Below, piece by piece: positions 1 through 9,539 of a DNA stretch of 64,000 bases. Within the stretch, counting starts at the first letter, position 1. Each line of letters begins with the position of its first letter. The DNA lies in the NCBI RefSeq assembly GCF_007678255.1, contig NZ_VEED01000001.1:124001-188000 (forward strand), read 5' to 3'. The position numbers were made by a program, and so were the translations under genes. The notes under the pieces were generated by a model. That model saw nothing but the letters and a program-made list of their open reading frames with translations. It had not been told where the DNA came from and did not search any database. This DNA comes from Bacillus sp. X1(2014) (GTDB taxonomy: Bacteria; Bacillota; Bacilli; Bacillales_B; DSM-18226).

Positions 1-28
1 GCTGAAAGGATTCAGCGGTTTTTCAATT

Positions 29-1117
29 TCATCCCATTTTCATTTCATTACTTGTTAACTCATTAGGATAAAAAGATAATTCAGTAAGTTTTCCTGCAAT
101 CTTGTCAGCCGCATCCACCGGATTATCAGCAAAGATCTCAAAGAAATCCCCTTCATACTCTAGTTTCGCATGGTCATAACGCGGATCATAATAGTGTTCA
201 AGTAAAAGGTGAATCATATCCGGGTAATTTCGATCGGATAACGCTTGGATGAGTGAATTTCTGATGTCAATTGCTTTAATACGCCTTAACACCTTTTCAA
301 TCCCATCAGAAATCTTATCAAAATACCATGGTTCATTCTGGTAAGGAAGGACATATCCCGCCACAAGATGTGTTACCCTTTGTTCAATCGGGGTATTTAG
401 GTTGATATTTATCCCTCTCATCTTTTTATCCATTAGTTCCTCGGTTTGGACGGCTTTTCCGATTCTTTTGCTTTCTGCTTCCACGAGAAAGTATTCAGCA
501 CCCTTTATTTCGGTAAGCCCTTTAAACAATAATGAGTCAAATGTTTTTTGATTATGACCATCCCCTAGCCCGATCGTTCCGAATATCGAACCACGATGCC
601 CTGCCATCTCTTCAAGGTCTAAAATTGGATAACCTCTTTTTTTCAAGACCTTTAAGACCTCGGTTTTCCCAACCCCTGTTAGTCCATGAAGGACAACAGC
701 TTTGCCAGGAAGCATTGTTGGTAACTGTTCAAGAATAAAGTGGCGGTACTCTTTATATCCACCTACTAGCCTACTAGCATAAATACCTGCAAACTCGAGA
801 AACGTGACTACAGCTTTACTTCTCATCCCACCTCGCCAACAATGGATAATCAGCTCGGTATCGTTTGAAATGGTATTCTTTATCGTGTGCAATAGGTCAG
901 GAATTTTAGGGGAAACAATTTCCATCGCCTTCCATTTAGCAACTGCAGGTCCTTCTTGTTTATAAATTGTCCCGATTACTTGCCGTTCATCATCAGTGAA
1001 TAATGGTACATTAATCGCTCCTGGAATAGCGCCATCATTAAACTCAATTGGCGAGCGTATGTCAATGATTACCGGGTTCTTTATCGTGAAGAGTTCTTCG
1101 ACCGTCATTTCTTTCAT
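29..1117 (-). CDS. mnmH: tRNA 2-selenouridine synthase MnmH (SelU/YbbB)
   Basis: Replaces the sulfur of 2-thiouridine at the wobble base of Glu, Lys and Gln tRNAs with selenium, through a geranylated intermediate. The 362-aa protein has an N-terminal rhodanese domain (about 1-130) with the expected active-site Cys93 in HCWRGGMRS, followed by a P-loop domain with Walker A GLTGVGKT at 145-152; this two-domain order is diagnostic of the family. The start ATG has an AAGGAG-type site upstream. It lies 180 bp downstream of trpA on the same strand, but a sigma-A-like promoter and an intrinsic terminator sit in that gap, so it is probably not simply part of the trp operon. No selD is visible in the window, so selenophosphate supply cannot be judged. 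Confidence 0.93.
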   Translation of the reverse strand: MKEMTVEELFTIKNPVIIDIRSPIEFNDGAIPGAINVPLFTDDERQVIGTIYKQEGPAVAKWKAMEIVSPKIPDLLHTIKNTISNDTELIIHCWRGGMRSKAVVTFLEFAGIYASRLVGGYKEYRHFILEQLPTMLPGKAVVLHGLTGVGKTEVLKVLKKRGYPILDLEEMAGHRGSIFGTIGLGDGHNQKTFDSLLFKGLTEIKGAEYFLVEAESKRIGKAVQTEELMDKKMRGININLNTPIEQRVTHLVAGYVLPYQNEPWYFDKISDGIEKVLRRIKAIDIRNSLIQALSDRNYPDMIHLLLEHYYDPRYDHAKLEYEGDFFEIFADNPVDAADKIAGKLTELSFYPNELTSNEMKMG

Positions 1118-1170
1118 ATCATCTACGCTCCTTAAAAAATACTCTTTTTGAATAAATCAAATATCTATTA

Positions 1171-1203
1171 GAAAACAAACAAAACTTCCACAACGGGAAG
1201 TTT
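1171..1203 (-). terminator. Intrinsic terminator between trpA and mnmH
   Basis: On the minus strand an 8-bp stem AAACTTCC/GGAAGTTT (1203-1182) with a 6-nt loop is followed by a T-rich run TGTTTGTTTTC. It could end the trp transcript. It also lies only about 40 nt downstream of a strong promoter, so it may act as an attenuator or small-RNA terminator ahead of mnmH. Confidence 0.7.
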
Positions 1204-1246
1204 CGAGAAAAGTTAACTAGTGTAAATTAGGTTTTCCTACGTACCT

Positions 1247-1275
1247 ATTATACAGGAAACATCCCTTGCATTCAA
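1247..1275 (-). promoter_or_regulatory. Sigma-A promoter upstream of mnmH
   Basis: TTGAAT (1275-1270), an exact 17-nt spacer and TATAAT (1252-1247) on the minus strand; start predicted near 1240. The resulting leader to mnmH is about 120 nt and contains a terminator hairpin. Confidence 0.7.
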
Positions 1276-1298
1276 GGCGAGACAGTTATGCTGTGTGC

Positions 1299-2084
1299 TT
1301 ATACCATTTTGGATATTGGTTTAAAAACAGACATTAACTTTTCCATCTCAACCAGTTTTCCATTATGAAATTGATCGACAATTTTGCTGCCAACTATAAC
1401 TCCATCACAGTACTTTGTTAAGTCTGCTATCTGTTCTTGGCTTGAAATGCCGAATCCAGCCAAGACAGGGATTGGACTTTGAGCTTTTACATTCTGTAAG
1501 AATTGATTCAATTCCGAATCATATTCATTTCTCACACCTGTAATCCCCTTAATTGTTACCGTGTATAAAAATCCCTTGCCCTTATTTGCAATGGTCTTGA
1601 TTCGCTCAATAGGTGTTGTGAGCGTGACAAGTCGAATTAATTCTATTTCAGCCTCTTCTAGCAGCGATGTAATAATTCCTTCTTCTTCTATCGGTAAATC
1701 GGGAATAATACACCCGTCTACACCTGCATTCCCAATATCTTGGACAAATTCATTGATCCCATAGCGATAAATTGGATTTAAATAAGTCATAAGGATGATT
1801 GGAGCATTAATTTCCTTTCGTGCCTTTCCTAGTTCTGTAATAATGCCTTTTAGAGTTGTACCATTTCCAAGTGCTCTAATTCCTGCCTGCTGGATGGTTG
1901 GTCCATCGGCCACTGGATCCGAAAATGGAACCCCCACTTCAATAGCCGTTGCACCAAATTTCTCTAATAATTTAAGGCGGTCAACTAAACATTCCAGCCC
2001 GCCATCTCCTGCCATGATGTATGGAACAAACGCTTTTGTATTATTCTCTTTCAATGCTGCAAAAGTTTTTTCAAAACGGTTCAT
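1299..2084 (-). CDS. trpA: Tryptophan synthase alpha subunit TrpA
   Basis: Cleaves indole-3-glycerol phosphate to indole and glyceraldehyde 3-phosphate; indole is channelled to TrpB within the alpha2-beta2 complex. The 261-aa TIM barrel carries both catalytic acids at canonical positions, Glu49 (AIEVGVPFSDP) and Asp60 (VADGPT), and the phosphate-binding GFGIS near the C terminus. It is the last gene of trpEGDCFBA, three bases after the trpB stop, which suggests translational coupling. Length is normal for the family. Confidence 0.97.
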   Translation of the reverse strand: MNRFEKTFAALKENNTKAFVPYIMAGDGGLECLVDRLKLLEKFGATAIEVGVPFSDPVADGPTIQQAGIRALGNGTTLKGIITELGKARKEINAPIILMTYLNPIYRYGINEFVQDIGNAGVDGCIIPDLPIEEEGIITSLLEEAEIELIRLVTLTTPIERIKTIANKGKGFLYTVTIKGITGVRNEYDSELNQFLQNVKAQSPIPVLAGFGISSQEQIADLTKYCDGVIVGSKIVDQFHNGKLVEMEKLMSVFKPISKMV

Positions 2085-2087
2085 TTC

Positions 2088-3287
2088 TTATCTCTCCTCT
2101 CCTAAACGTGTTTTCACCGTATCTACATCTTTATCACCGCGCCCTGATAAGCACACTACAATTTTTTTGGATTCGTCCATTTCTGCTGCCAGCTTAACTG
2201 CGAAAGCAATGGCATGTGCACTCTCAAGGGCTGGGATGATTCCTTCCAGTCTAGATAAAAGCTGAAAAGCGTCTAGTGCCTCTTTATCGGTAATCGAATG
2301 ATATTTTGCACGACCAATGTCATGTAAATAGCTATGCTCCGGTCCGATACCAGGATAATCTAATCCGGCCGAGATAGAATGTGCTTCTTGAACTTGACCA
2401 TCTTGGTCTTGCAAAAGATACATGAGTGCTCCATGTAATACCCCTGGACTTCCCTTAGTTAAGGAGGCTGCATGGTACTTTGTATCAACACCCTGTCCAG
2501 CTGCTTCTACACCATAGAGACTAACCTCTTCATCTTCGATAAAAGGATAGAACATCCCCATTGCATTGCTCCCGCCGCCAATGCAGGCTACCACGGCATC
2601 TGGAAGTGTCCCTTCGCTTAATTGGAATTGGTGTTTTGTTTCCTTACCAATCACACTTTGGAAATCCCTGACCATCTGTGGAAATGGATGCGGCCCCATT
2701 ACCGAACCCAATAAATAGTGAGTATCATCAACATTTTCTACCCAGTATCTTAACGCCTCATTTACTGCATCTTTCAATGTGGCGCTCCCAGAGGTAACAC
2801 TTACAACCTTTGCACCCAGCAATTCCATTCTAAAAACATTAAGGGCCTGCCTTTTGATGTCCTCTTCACCCATGAACACGATACAATCAAGATTTAGTAA
2901 AGCACAAACGGTCGCAGTTGCTACACCGTGCTGGCCAGCTCCCGTTTCAGCAACGATTTTTTTCTTGCCCATACGTACGGCTAATAGTGCTTGCCCAATA
3001 GCATTATTAATTTTATGGGCACCTGTATGGTTTAAATCTTCTCTTTTAAGAAAAATCTTAGCTCCTCCGGCATGTCTTGTAAGATTATTTGCATAATACA
3101 ATGGCGTTTCTCTACCAACATAGTTTTTTAATAACTCTTGAATTTCCACTTGAAAGGAAGGATCCTTTTTCGCGCTTTCATATGCTTCACCAAGCTCAAT
3201 TACTGCTTTCATCAATGTCTCAGGGACAAATCTTCCTCCGAAAATGCCGAAGTGGCCTTTCTCATTCGGTAATGTATAAGTGTTCAT
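2088..3287 (-). CDS. trpB: Tryptophan synthase beta subunit TrpB
   Basis: PLP enzyme that condenses indole with serine to give tryptophan. The 399-aa protein contains the PLP lysine Lys92 in HTGAHKINN, the glycine-rich phosphate cradle GGGSNAMG and the conserved GRFVPETL near the N terminus. This is the TrpB1 type expected to partner TrpA. The gene lies 5 nt after trpF and 3 nt before trpA. Confidence 0.97.
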   Translation of the reverse strand: MNTYTLPNEKGHFGIFGGRFVPETLMKAVIELGEAYESAKKDPSFQVEIQELLKNYVGRETPLYYANNLTRHAGGAKIFLKREDLNHTGAHKINNAIGQALLAVRMGKKKIVAETGAGQHGVATATVCALLNLDCIVFMGEEDIKRQALNVFRMELLGAKVVSVTSGSATLKDAVNEALRYWVENVDDTHYLLGSVMGPHPFPQMVRDFQSVIGKETKHQFQLSEGTLPDAVVACIGGGSNAMGMFYPFIEDEEVSLYGVEAAGQGVDTKYHAASLTKGSPGVLHGALMYLLQDQDGQVQEAHSISAGLDYPGIGPEHSYLHDIGRAKYHSITDKEALDAFQLLSRLEGIIPALESAHAIAFAVKLAAEMDESKKIVVCLSGRGDKDVDTVKTRLGEER

Positions 3288-3292
3288 TCCCT

Positions 3293-3910
3293 TTACCTCC
3301 CTACAGGTGTGCTTTTCGCTTTTTCTATAAATGTTTTAATCTTCTCTAAATCCTTCTTCCCATCGGTTTCTACCCCCGAGCTAACATCTACCATATATGG
3401 TCGAATAATCTTTATCGCTTCTTCCACATTTTTTGCATGCAAACCACCGGCAAGGATAATTTTGTGATTATTAATTAAGGTAGGGTCAACCTCATTCCAA
3501 TTAAATACCGTTCCATTTCCACCTCTGTATTTGCCCTTAGGACTATCTAATAAAATAAACTCGCATGGATAATCAGCCAATGCTGCTAAGCCTTCATTTC
3601 CTTGAAAACTTATTGATTTAATCACAGGCAATGACAGCGATTTACTAAATCGTCCTGTTTCGTCTCCGTGTAATTGGATATGTGTAAGGCCTACAGTAGA
3701 AGCAATTTTCTCAATTTCTTCACGTGATTCATTTACAAAAACACCGACCTTATGAACCTCTACTGGTAAATAACCAATTATTTCTTGCGCTTTCTCAATG
3801 GTGACTCTGCGCTTACTTTCTGCAAAGACAAACCCAATAGCATCAGCACCATAACGAGCCGCTTCTATCCCAGTTTCTACGTCAGTGATTCCACAAATTT
3901 TCACTTTCAT
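3293..3910 (-). CDS. trpF: Phosphoribosylanthranilate isomerase TrpF
   Basis: Catalyses the Amadori rearrangement of N-(5-phosphoribosyl)anthranilate to CdRP, the step before TrpC. The 205-aa TIM barrel begins [10 protein letters not shown] with the catalytic Cys6 and has the C-terminal DVSSGVE phosphate-binding segment. The start overlaps the trpC stop by 4 nt (ATGA), indicating coupled translation. Separate from trpC, as in other Bacilli, unlike the enteric TrpCF fusion. Confidence 0.96.
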   Translation of the reverse strand: MKVKICGITDVETGIEAARYGADAIGFVFAESKRRVTIEKAQEIIGYLPVEVHKVGVFVNESREEIEKIASTVGLTHIQLHGDETGRFSKSLSLPVIKSISFQGNEGLAALADYPCEFILLDSPKGKYRGGNGTVFNWNEVDPTLINNHKIILAGGLHAKNVEEAIKIIRPYMVDVSSGVETDGKKDLEKIKTFIEKAKSTPVGR

Positions 3911-4698
3911 TTAATGACACCTCCAATAAGTGGCAAGCGAAAGTCTAAAAAGGATTGTTTCACATCTGGACTTTTCATTAACGCTTCGCCCACTAATATT
4001 CCATTAGCTCCTGCATTTCTAACGCGTGCTACATCCTCTTGGTGATGAATCCCGCTTTCACTAATGAGATACGCACCAGAGTTTTTAACAATCGATGCTA
4101 AGGTCTCCGTCACCTCCAGGGAGACATGAAAGGTCTTTAAGTCACGATTGTTTACCCCAATCAACTTTGCACCAGTCTTTAGTCCTACTTCCAATTCTTC
4201 CCGATTATGAACTTCGACCAATACTTCTAGACCTAGCTCCTTAGCGTATTGAAAAAGTTCAACCAATCTCTGTTCATCTAAGGCAGCTACTATCAATAAA
4301 ATAATATCCGCACCATTTGAGGCGGCAAGCTTTATTTGCAATTCATCTATGATAAAGTCTTTACAGAGAATCGGCAGATTCACTTTACTCCGAACTGCTC
4401 TTAAATCGGAGAAAGATCCTTTAAAAAAAGTTTGGTCCGTTAAAACAGAAATAGCTGACGCGCCATATGCTTCATATAATCCCGCCTGATAGGCAGGATC
4501 AATCGAATTATTAATGATCCCTTTCGAAGGCGATGCCCGCTTAAACTCTGAGATAATCGATATTTGATCAGTTGTTTTAAGTTTTTGAATAAATGATCTT
4601 CTCGGCTGGTTTGTTTCTTCGAATAGTTGGTTCCCTTCTCGCAGGAATAGAACTTCTTTTTTCTTTTGTTCAATAATTTTATCTAAAATGGTTGCCAC
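3907..4698 (-). CDS. trpC: Indole-3-glycerol phosphate synthase TrpC
   Basis: Converts CdRP to indole-3-glycerol phosphate by decarboxylation and ring closure. The 263-aa barrel has FKRASPSKG, catalytic Lys in LCKDFIID, and SESGI toward the C terminus. The start codon is GTG immediately after the trpD stop (no gap). Length and motifs are typical. Confidence 0.96.
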   Translation of the reverse strand: MATILDKIIEQKKKEVLFLREGNQLFEETNQPRRSFIQKLKTTDQISIISEFKRASPSKGIINNSIDPAYQAGLYEAYGASAISVLTDQTFFKGSFSDLRAVRSKVNLPILCKDFIIDELQIKLAASNGADIILLIVAALDEQRLVELFQYAKELGLEVLVEVHNREELEVGLKTGAKLIGVNNRDLKTFHVSLEVTETLASIVKNSGAYLISESGIHHQEDVARVRNAGANGILVGEALMKSPDVKQSFLDFRLPLIGGVIK

Positions 4699-5727
4699 TT
4701 ATATCGCCTCTTTCTGCCCTGCTGCTTGAGATTTTTCAATTAGAGTGGTTAATTTTTCATAAGCAGCTCCAGAATCAATGATCTCTTTTGCTACGTGGAT
4801 ACCTTCCTCAATGGAACTTGCTTTTCCAGCTGTAAAGATTCCGAGCCCCGAATTAAGTATTACCGTGTCGCGGTAAGCGCCCTTTTCCCCTTTTAACACA
4901 TTAATCAAAATCCCAGCGTTTTCCTTGGAGTCACCACCCTTAATACAACTGTTATCATATTGTGGAAGATTGACTTCTTCAGGAAAGAATGACTGATTAG
5001 TAATGATACCATCCTCTAAAATGGTTAAATGGTTTTCCCCCTGAAGCGATGCTTCATCCATAAAGCCTGCTCCATTGATGACAATGGCCCGCTTGCGTCC
5101 TAACTTTAAGAGTACTTCAGCAAACACATTCAATAAATCTCTCCGATACACACCCAACAATTGATAGTCCAACTCAATTGGGTTTGTAAGTGGTCCGATA
5201 AAGTTAAATATCGTTGGAATCTTTAATTGTCTTCTGACGGTCATGACTTTCTTTAATTTCGGATGAACATTTGGTGCAAATAAAAAAGATAAGCCAATTT
5301 CCTGCAGAATTTCTTCTGTTCTTTCTGCTGAAAGATTTAAATTAATTCCTAAGTATTCGAGTACGTCGGCACTTCCTGTTTTACTCGAAACACTTCTATT
5401 GCCATGCTTGGCAACAGGAATTCCAGCACCAGCAATCACAAAAGCAGAAGTAGTACTTACATTGAAACTTGAAGAACCATCTCCTCCGGTCCCACAATTA
5501 TCGATAACTCCAGAAAATTTCTCTTTAAATTTCAGTGTATTTGCTTTCATTGCTTTTACTATTCCGGTAATTTCTTCAACTGTTTCTCCTTTTGATTTCA
5601 AGCCCATTAAGAAGGCAGCAATTTCGGATTCTGAAACCTCTTCACCCAAAATGCAACTAACCGCTTCTTCCATCTGATTTTCAGAAAATGATTCACGTTC
5701 AGCTAATTGGAGTAAATAATTCTTCAT
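4699..5727 (-). CDS. trpD: Anthranilate phosphoribosyltransferase TrpD
   Basis: Transfers the phosphoribosyl group of PRPP to anthranilate. The 342-aa protein carries the PRPP/Mg signature GTGGDGSSSFNVST and the KHGNRSVSSK anthranilate-binding segment. Its start lies 29 nt inside the 3' end of trpG, with a GGATGGAG ribosome site inside trpG, so the two genes overlap out of frame, consistent with coupled translation. Confidence 0.96.
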   Translation of the reverse strand: MKNYLLQLAERESFSENQMEEAVSCILGEEVSESEIAAFLMGLKSKGETVEEITGIVKAMKANTLKFKEKFSGVIDNCGTGGDGSSSFNVSTTSAFVIAGAGIPVAKHGNRSVSSKTGSADVLEYLGINLNLSAERTEEILQEIGLSFLFAPNVHPKLKKVMTVRRQLKIPTIFNFIGPLTNPIELDYQLLGVYRRDLLNVFAEVLLKLGRKRAIVINGAGFMDEASLQGENHLTILEDGIITNQSFFPEEVNLPQYDNSCIKGGDSKENAGILINVLKGEKGAYRDTVILNSGLGIFTAGKASSIEEGIHVAKEIIDSGAAYEKLTTLIEKSQAAGQKEAI

Positions 5728-6310
5728 TTTTCTCCATCCTCTCTATCTCATTTAAAAAGTTATTCAGGATTTGTTTGCCGGAAGGAGTACCGATCGACTC
5801 CGGATGAAACTGAAGCCCAAAAACAGGATAGTCACGATGTCTGATCGCCATAATTTCCTGATCTTCGTCAGAATGAGCGATGCACTCGAGCACTTCAGGA
5901 ATACTACACTTTTCAATAATTAATGAATGATAGCGCATGACTTCTAATGGGTTGGGTAGATCTGCAAATAATCCATCGCACTGATGCGAAATGAATGATG
6001 TTTTACCATGCTTGATTAGGGCTGCTCTTTTTATCTCACCACCGAATGCTGCACCGATGGCTTGATGGCCAAGACAAATCCCTAAAATTGGTATTTCATT
6101 AAAAAATGTTTGAATTAATTCGATGCAAATTCCGGCATCCTCTGGCTTTCCTGGTCCCGGGGAAAGAATGATTGCTTTAGGGTTTAATTCCTTGATTTGT
6201 TCCATGCTTAGCTGATTATTCCTAAAAACTGTTGTCTGTTCCCCTAGTTCTCCTAGATATTGATAGAGGTTGAATGTGAACGAATCAAAATTATCAATCA
6301 GTAAAATCAT
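5699..6310 (-). CDS. trpG: Anthranilate/para-aminobenzoate synthase glutaminase TrpG
   Basis: Class I glutamine amidotransferase that supplies ammonia to TrpE; in many Bacilli this subunit also serves PabB. The 203-aa protein has the nucleophile Cys79 in GICLGHQ, oxyanion segment SPGPGKPEDAG and the His/Glu pair in QFHPES. It overlaps the trpE stop by 4 nt. In B. subtilis the equivalent gene sits in the folate operon and trp control uses TRAP; here it is inside the trp operon, which is under a T-box. Confidence 0.95.
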   Translation of the reverse strand: MILLIDNFDSFTFNLYQYLGELGEQTTVFRNNQLSMEQIKELNPKAIILSPGPGKPEDAGICIELIQTFFNEIPILGICLGHQAIGAAFGGEIKRAALIKHGKTSFISHQCDGLFADLPNPLEVMRYHSLIIEKCSIPEVLECIAHSDEDQEIMAIRHRDYPVFGLQFHPESIGTPSGKQILNNFLNEIERMEKNEELFTPIS

Positions 6311-7695
6311 TTCTCACCCTCCAAGAAAGAGTTTAGTTTGTTTATCGTCTCTTGATATTCGGACTCTGGATTTGAATCATACACGATCCCAGCTCCGGCT
6401 TGAATATAAGCCGTACCCTCTTTTAAAATCGTCGTCCGAATGGCAAGGGCAAAATCCATATTTCCATCGGCGGATATATATCCAACAGCTCCTGAATATA
6501 ACCCTCGTTTTGACTTTTCCAAAGAGTTAATAATCTCCATGGCTCGAACCTTAGGAGCTCCTGAGACAGTCCCGGCAGGCAGACAGGCAGCAAGCGCATC
6601 TATGGCTGTCTTGCCAGAATTTAAATGACCGCTTACTTCTGAGACAAGATGCATCACATGACGATATTTCTCCACTGCCATATACTTATCCACTTGAACG
6701 GACCCAAATTCGCAAATTTTTCCGAGGTCATTTCTGCCAAGGTCAACTAGCATCTTATGCTCTGCCAGTTCTTTTTCATCATTTTTCAATTCTTGTTCAA
6801 TCAACAAATCTTCTTCATTTGTTTTCCCGCGTCTTTTTGTACCAGCGATAGGATTCGAAATAACTTTCTGTGCTCTTGTTTTAATTAAGCTCTCAGGAGA
6901 TGAGCCAATCACGGTATAGCCGTCATAATCAATATAAAACATATAGGGTGTTGGATTATTTGCACGGTGTTGGCGATAAAGTGATAATGGGTCTCCATTA
7001 AATGCTGATTTCATCCTCCTCGAAAGAACCACCTGAAAAATATCACCAGCTAAAATATGCTCCTTCGCAATTTCTACATTTTTGATAAAGGTTTCTTTTG
7101 TTGTTTCAGAGACAAAGCCTGAAAAATTAAAAGGCTCTTCTGTTGGGTAAAAAGTAGGCTGTTTGAGTTCTTCTATTCTGCGCTCGATTCTTTTTTCAAT
7201 TACAGCGGTGTCGCTCTCCTTTGTTAAAGGACAACCACAAATCAAAACCTTGTCTTGGAGATGATCAAAGACTATTACTTCTTCATAAAACATTAAGTGT
7301 ACATCCGGCATTTCCATACCGTTTGGAAATTCCTCTCCTATCACTTCATACTGCCTAATAATGTCATAACCTACAAATCCAACTGCCCCTCCAATAAACG
7401 GGAAGGGATACTCTTCAAAGCCCCTTGGCGGGATAAGTGTTTTTAACACTTCTAGAGGATTTCCCGTTAAAACTTCTTTTTCACCATTCCGCTTAAGAAT
7501 CTCATTCCGATCTCCCCTCGAAATAAGTTCAAAGGCCGGTTCTGCACCAATAAAGGAATATCGACCAGAATCATTATACTTATGTGAACTTTCTAAGAGG
7601 AATTTCTTTTTCCCGTTTATTTTTTTTAAGATGGAAATTGGTGTAAGCGTGTCTCCTTTGATTTCCTTTATGAAATAATCTATTTTAGTTTTCAT
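6307..7695 (-). CDS. trpE: Anthranilate synthase component I TrpE
   Basis: Chorismate-utilising subunit that makes anthranilate. I start the gene at the ATG at 7695 (462 aa, MKTKIDYFIKE), because the open frame further upstream runs through the T-box terminator. The N-terminal region has the feedback-site-like LLESSHKYNDSGRYSFIG; the C-terminal catalytic core has HKMLVDLGRNDLG, PAGTVSGAPKVRAMEI and AGAGIVYDSNPE. First gene of trpEGDCFBA; its leader is a tryptophan T-box. A GGGAG ribosome site lies upstream. Confidence 0.96.
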   Translation of the reverse strand: MKTKIDYFIKEIKGDTLTPISILKKINGKKKFLLESSHKYNDSGRYSFIGAEPAFELISRGDRNEILKRNGEKEVLTGNPLEVLKTLIPPRGFEEYPFPFIGGAVGFVGYDIIRQYEVIGEEFPNGMEMPDVHLMFYEEVIVFDHLQDKVLICGCPLTKESDTAVIEKRIERRIEELKQPTFYPTEEPFNFSGFVSETTKETFIKNVEIAKEHILAGDIFQVVLSRRMKSAFNGDPLSLYRQHRANNPTPYMFYIDYDGYTVIGSSPESLIKTRAQKVISNPIAGTKRRGKTNEEDLLIEQELKNDEKELAEHKMLVDLGRNDLGKICEFGSVQVDKYMAVEKYRHVMHLVSEVSGHLNSGKTAIDALAACLPAGTVSGAPKVRAMEIINSLEKSKRGLYSGAVGYISADGNMDFALAIRTTILKEGTAYIQAGAGIVYDSNPESEYQETINKLNSFLEGEK

Positions 7696-7714
7696 GTTAG
7701 GACTCCCTTCAAAA

Positions 7715-7768
7715 TAAAAAAAAAATCGCCCTCTATATGCGCAAAAATTTACGCATATAGAGGACGAT
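7715..7768 (-). terminator. T-box regulated terminator of the trp operon
   Basis: A 17-bp stem (7768-7752 with 7741-7725, one G-T pair) and 10-nt loop are followed by ten T residues on the minus strand. The 5' part competes with the T-box antiterminator just upstream. Confidence 0.93.
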
Positions 7769-8017
7769 TCTATGGTCGTGGTGCCACCTCTGTTTGAAGC
7801 AGTTGATTTCCCTGCTTCCTCTTCAGATACGGAACAATCTGTTCGATATCCTATCCTTTTAACGGTGGAGACCCGTGCATCCCTACTTAGATTCAAGATG
7901 CCTCTCACAAGTCCATTCCACAAATCCTTTCCTATCGGGCTCCCACCTACCCCGACTCTCTTTGAAGAAATAAATTAGTGTACTCCTCTTGTTCAACGAG
8001 TTAATTATTTAACTTTG
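7715..8017 (-). promoter_or_regulatory. Tryptophan-specific T-box riboswitch leader
   Basis: The minus strand carries the T-box sequence AGAGGTGGCACCACGA at 7791-7776 directly before the terminator. Its TGGC complements the GCCA acceptor end expected of tRNA-Trp. Upstream lies a stem I-like region with an AATGGAC segment, giving a UGG (Trp) specifier candidate at 7915-7913, followed by GAGAGG. The leader starts about 8017. Uncharged tRNA-Trp should stabilise the antiterminator and switch on trpEGDCFBA. The specifier was assigned by pattern, not by folding. Confidence 0.9.
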
Positions 8018-8023
8018 ATTTAT

Positions 8024-8052
8024 ATCCTACGCAAATTTCAAGCTGAAGTCAA
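8024..8052 (-). promoter_or_regulatory. Sigma-A promoter of the trp operon
   Basis: TTGACT (8052-8047), a 17-nt spacer and TAGGAT (8029-8024) on the minus strand, correctly placed about 10 nt before the start of the T-box leader. Confidence 0.75.
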
Positions 8053-8224
8053 GGAAAAGATTTATAAATTTTTAAATTAGTTTGAAAATTCACCTTCCTC
8101 CTCTAAGGCTTTATATCATTGGCCAATTTATTAATTCCATTTAAAGGATGCTTTCACAAGGTTTTTTTAAAGTGAATAAGCGAATAGTAATAGTAGCATA
8201 TAACGAAGGCGGGATTGAAGATTA

Positions 8225-9511
8225 ATGGAGCATATTGAGCATTTAAGCCAAAATCCAAAAGCTGCGAAAAAGAAACAATCAGCAGCGGGACAAAAGCGAT
8301 CGAATGAAATAGCTAATCAGAAGTGGGCAATCATCTCACTGTCTTCCATTCCACTAGTCATGACGTTGGGTAACTCCATGTTAATACCTGTTCTACCTTC
8401 AATGGAAAAAAAATTATCGGTTTCTTCCTTTCAAACCAGTATGGTTATTACTGTTTATTCGATTGTTGCTATTTTCCTAATACCTGTTGCAGGTTATTTA
8501 TCAGACCATATTGGTCGAAAAAAGGTCATTATTCCAAGCCTTATCATTGCTGGAATTGGCGGGCTGATTTCAGGTTTTGCTGCGTGGAAAATGGATGATG
8601 CCTATTGGATTATTTTAGCTGGCCGGGCCCTTCAAGGGGTTGGAGCAGCTGGAGCAGCTCCAATCGTTATGCCATTGGTTGGTGATATGTTTAAAAATGA
8701 GGATGATGTTAGCTGCTGTCTAGGACTAATTGAAACATCGAATACATTCGGAAAGGTATTAAGTCCTATTTTAGGGGCTTTTCTTGCGGGATTCATTTGG
8801 TTTATGCCGTTTTTTTCCTTTCCAGTATTTTGTGTCATTTCTGTTTTGATGATTATGTTCCTGGTCAAAAGTCCAAAATCAACAGAGAAACCAATCCCAT
8901 TTAAAGCTTTTTTCATCAATGTGAAGAAAACCTTTACTGAAAAGGGCCGCTGGCTATATGCCATCTTTTTTATTGGCGGAATCTTAATGTTTGTCCTTTT
9001 TGGAATTTTGTTTTATCTGTCTGAGCTTTTTGAAAAAGAATATGGTATTAAGGATATCAAGAAAGGATTCTTTCTAGCTTTACCACTTGGTGCACTTTGT
9101 TTATCTTCGTTTATCAGCGGAAAAGTGATTAAGAAAAATAAAGTTCTTATGAAATGGATTACATTTGGCGGGGTGATTGCTACAGCCCTATCGATTGGTG
9201 CCTTGTGGTTTTCGATAAAACTTTGGTACGTAATTACCATGTTTCTAATTAGCGGTGTAGGTATTGGTTTAGGGCTTCCTTGTCTAGACGCCCTGATTAC
9301 TGAGGGTGTTGAAAAGGAAGAAAGAGGCACCATCTCATCAATTTATAGTTCAATGAGATTTATTGGAGTGGCGGCGGGACCGCCGATTATTGCATTGTTA
9401 CTAAAGAAAGAAACTCATTGGATTTTTATCCTATTAGGTAGTTTAAGTATTATTGCAGCCATTGTCGCATTGATAGCGATCAAACCAACGGCACAAGACC
9501 AAAAGAGCTGA
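8225..9511 (+). CDS. MFS drug/siderophore exporter, YmfD-like
   Basis: A 428-aa major facilitator protein with about 12 hydrophobic segments and a basic cytoplasmic N terminus of about 35 residues. The loop 2-3 signature appears as GYLSDHIGRKK, and the segment SSIPLVMTLGNSMLIPVLP is typical of the DHA1 branch. The overall sequence resembles, from memory, B. subtilis YmfD, which is linked to bacillibactin export, but no siderophore genes are nearby, so the substrate is not assigned. The gene is monocistronic, divergent from trp, and its stop codon lies inside a bidirectional terminator. The ribosome site (GGCGGGATTG) is weak and the start is less certain. Confidence 0.8.
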   Translation: MEHIEHLSQNPKAAKKKQSAAGQKRSNEIANQKWAIISLSSIPLVMTLGNSMLIPVLPSMEKKLSVSSFQTSMVITVYSIVAIFLIPVAGYLSDHIGRKKVIIPSLIIAGIGGLISGFAAWKMDDAYWIILAGRALQGVGAAGAAPIVMPLVGDMFKNEDDVSCCLGLIETSNTFGKVLSPILGAFLAGFIWFMPFFSFPVFCVISVLMIMFLVKSPKSTEKPIPFKAFFINVKKTFTEKGRWLYAIFFIGGILMFVLFGILFYLSELFEKEYGIKDIKKGFFLALPLGALCLSSFISGKVIKKNKVLMKWITFGGVIATALSIGALWFSIKLWYVITMFLISGVGIGLGLPCLDALITEGVEKEERGTISSIYSSMRFIGVAAGPPIIALLLKKETHWIFILLGSLSIIAAIVALIAIKPTAQDQKS

Positions 9512-9531
9512 GGTTAGTCCTCAGCTCTTTT
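9501..9531. terminator. Bidirectional terminator between the MFS gene and fruA
   Basis: A perfect 13-bp stem AAAAGAGCTGAGG/CCTCAGCTCTTTT with a 5-nt loop, with A and T runs on both sides. It overlaps the MFS stop codon and lies just past the end of fruA. Confidence 0.9.
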
Positions 9532-9539
9532 GATACGTT

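Noticed and set aside
7696..7923. 76-codon N-terminal extension of trpE
   Set aside because: The frame runs through the T-box motif and regulated terminator; ATG 7695 has a ribosome site and gives normal TrpE length.
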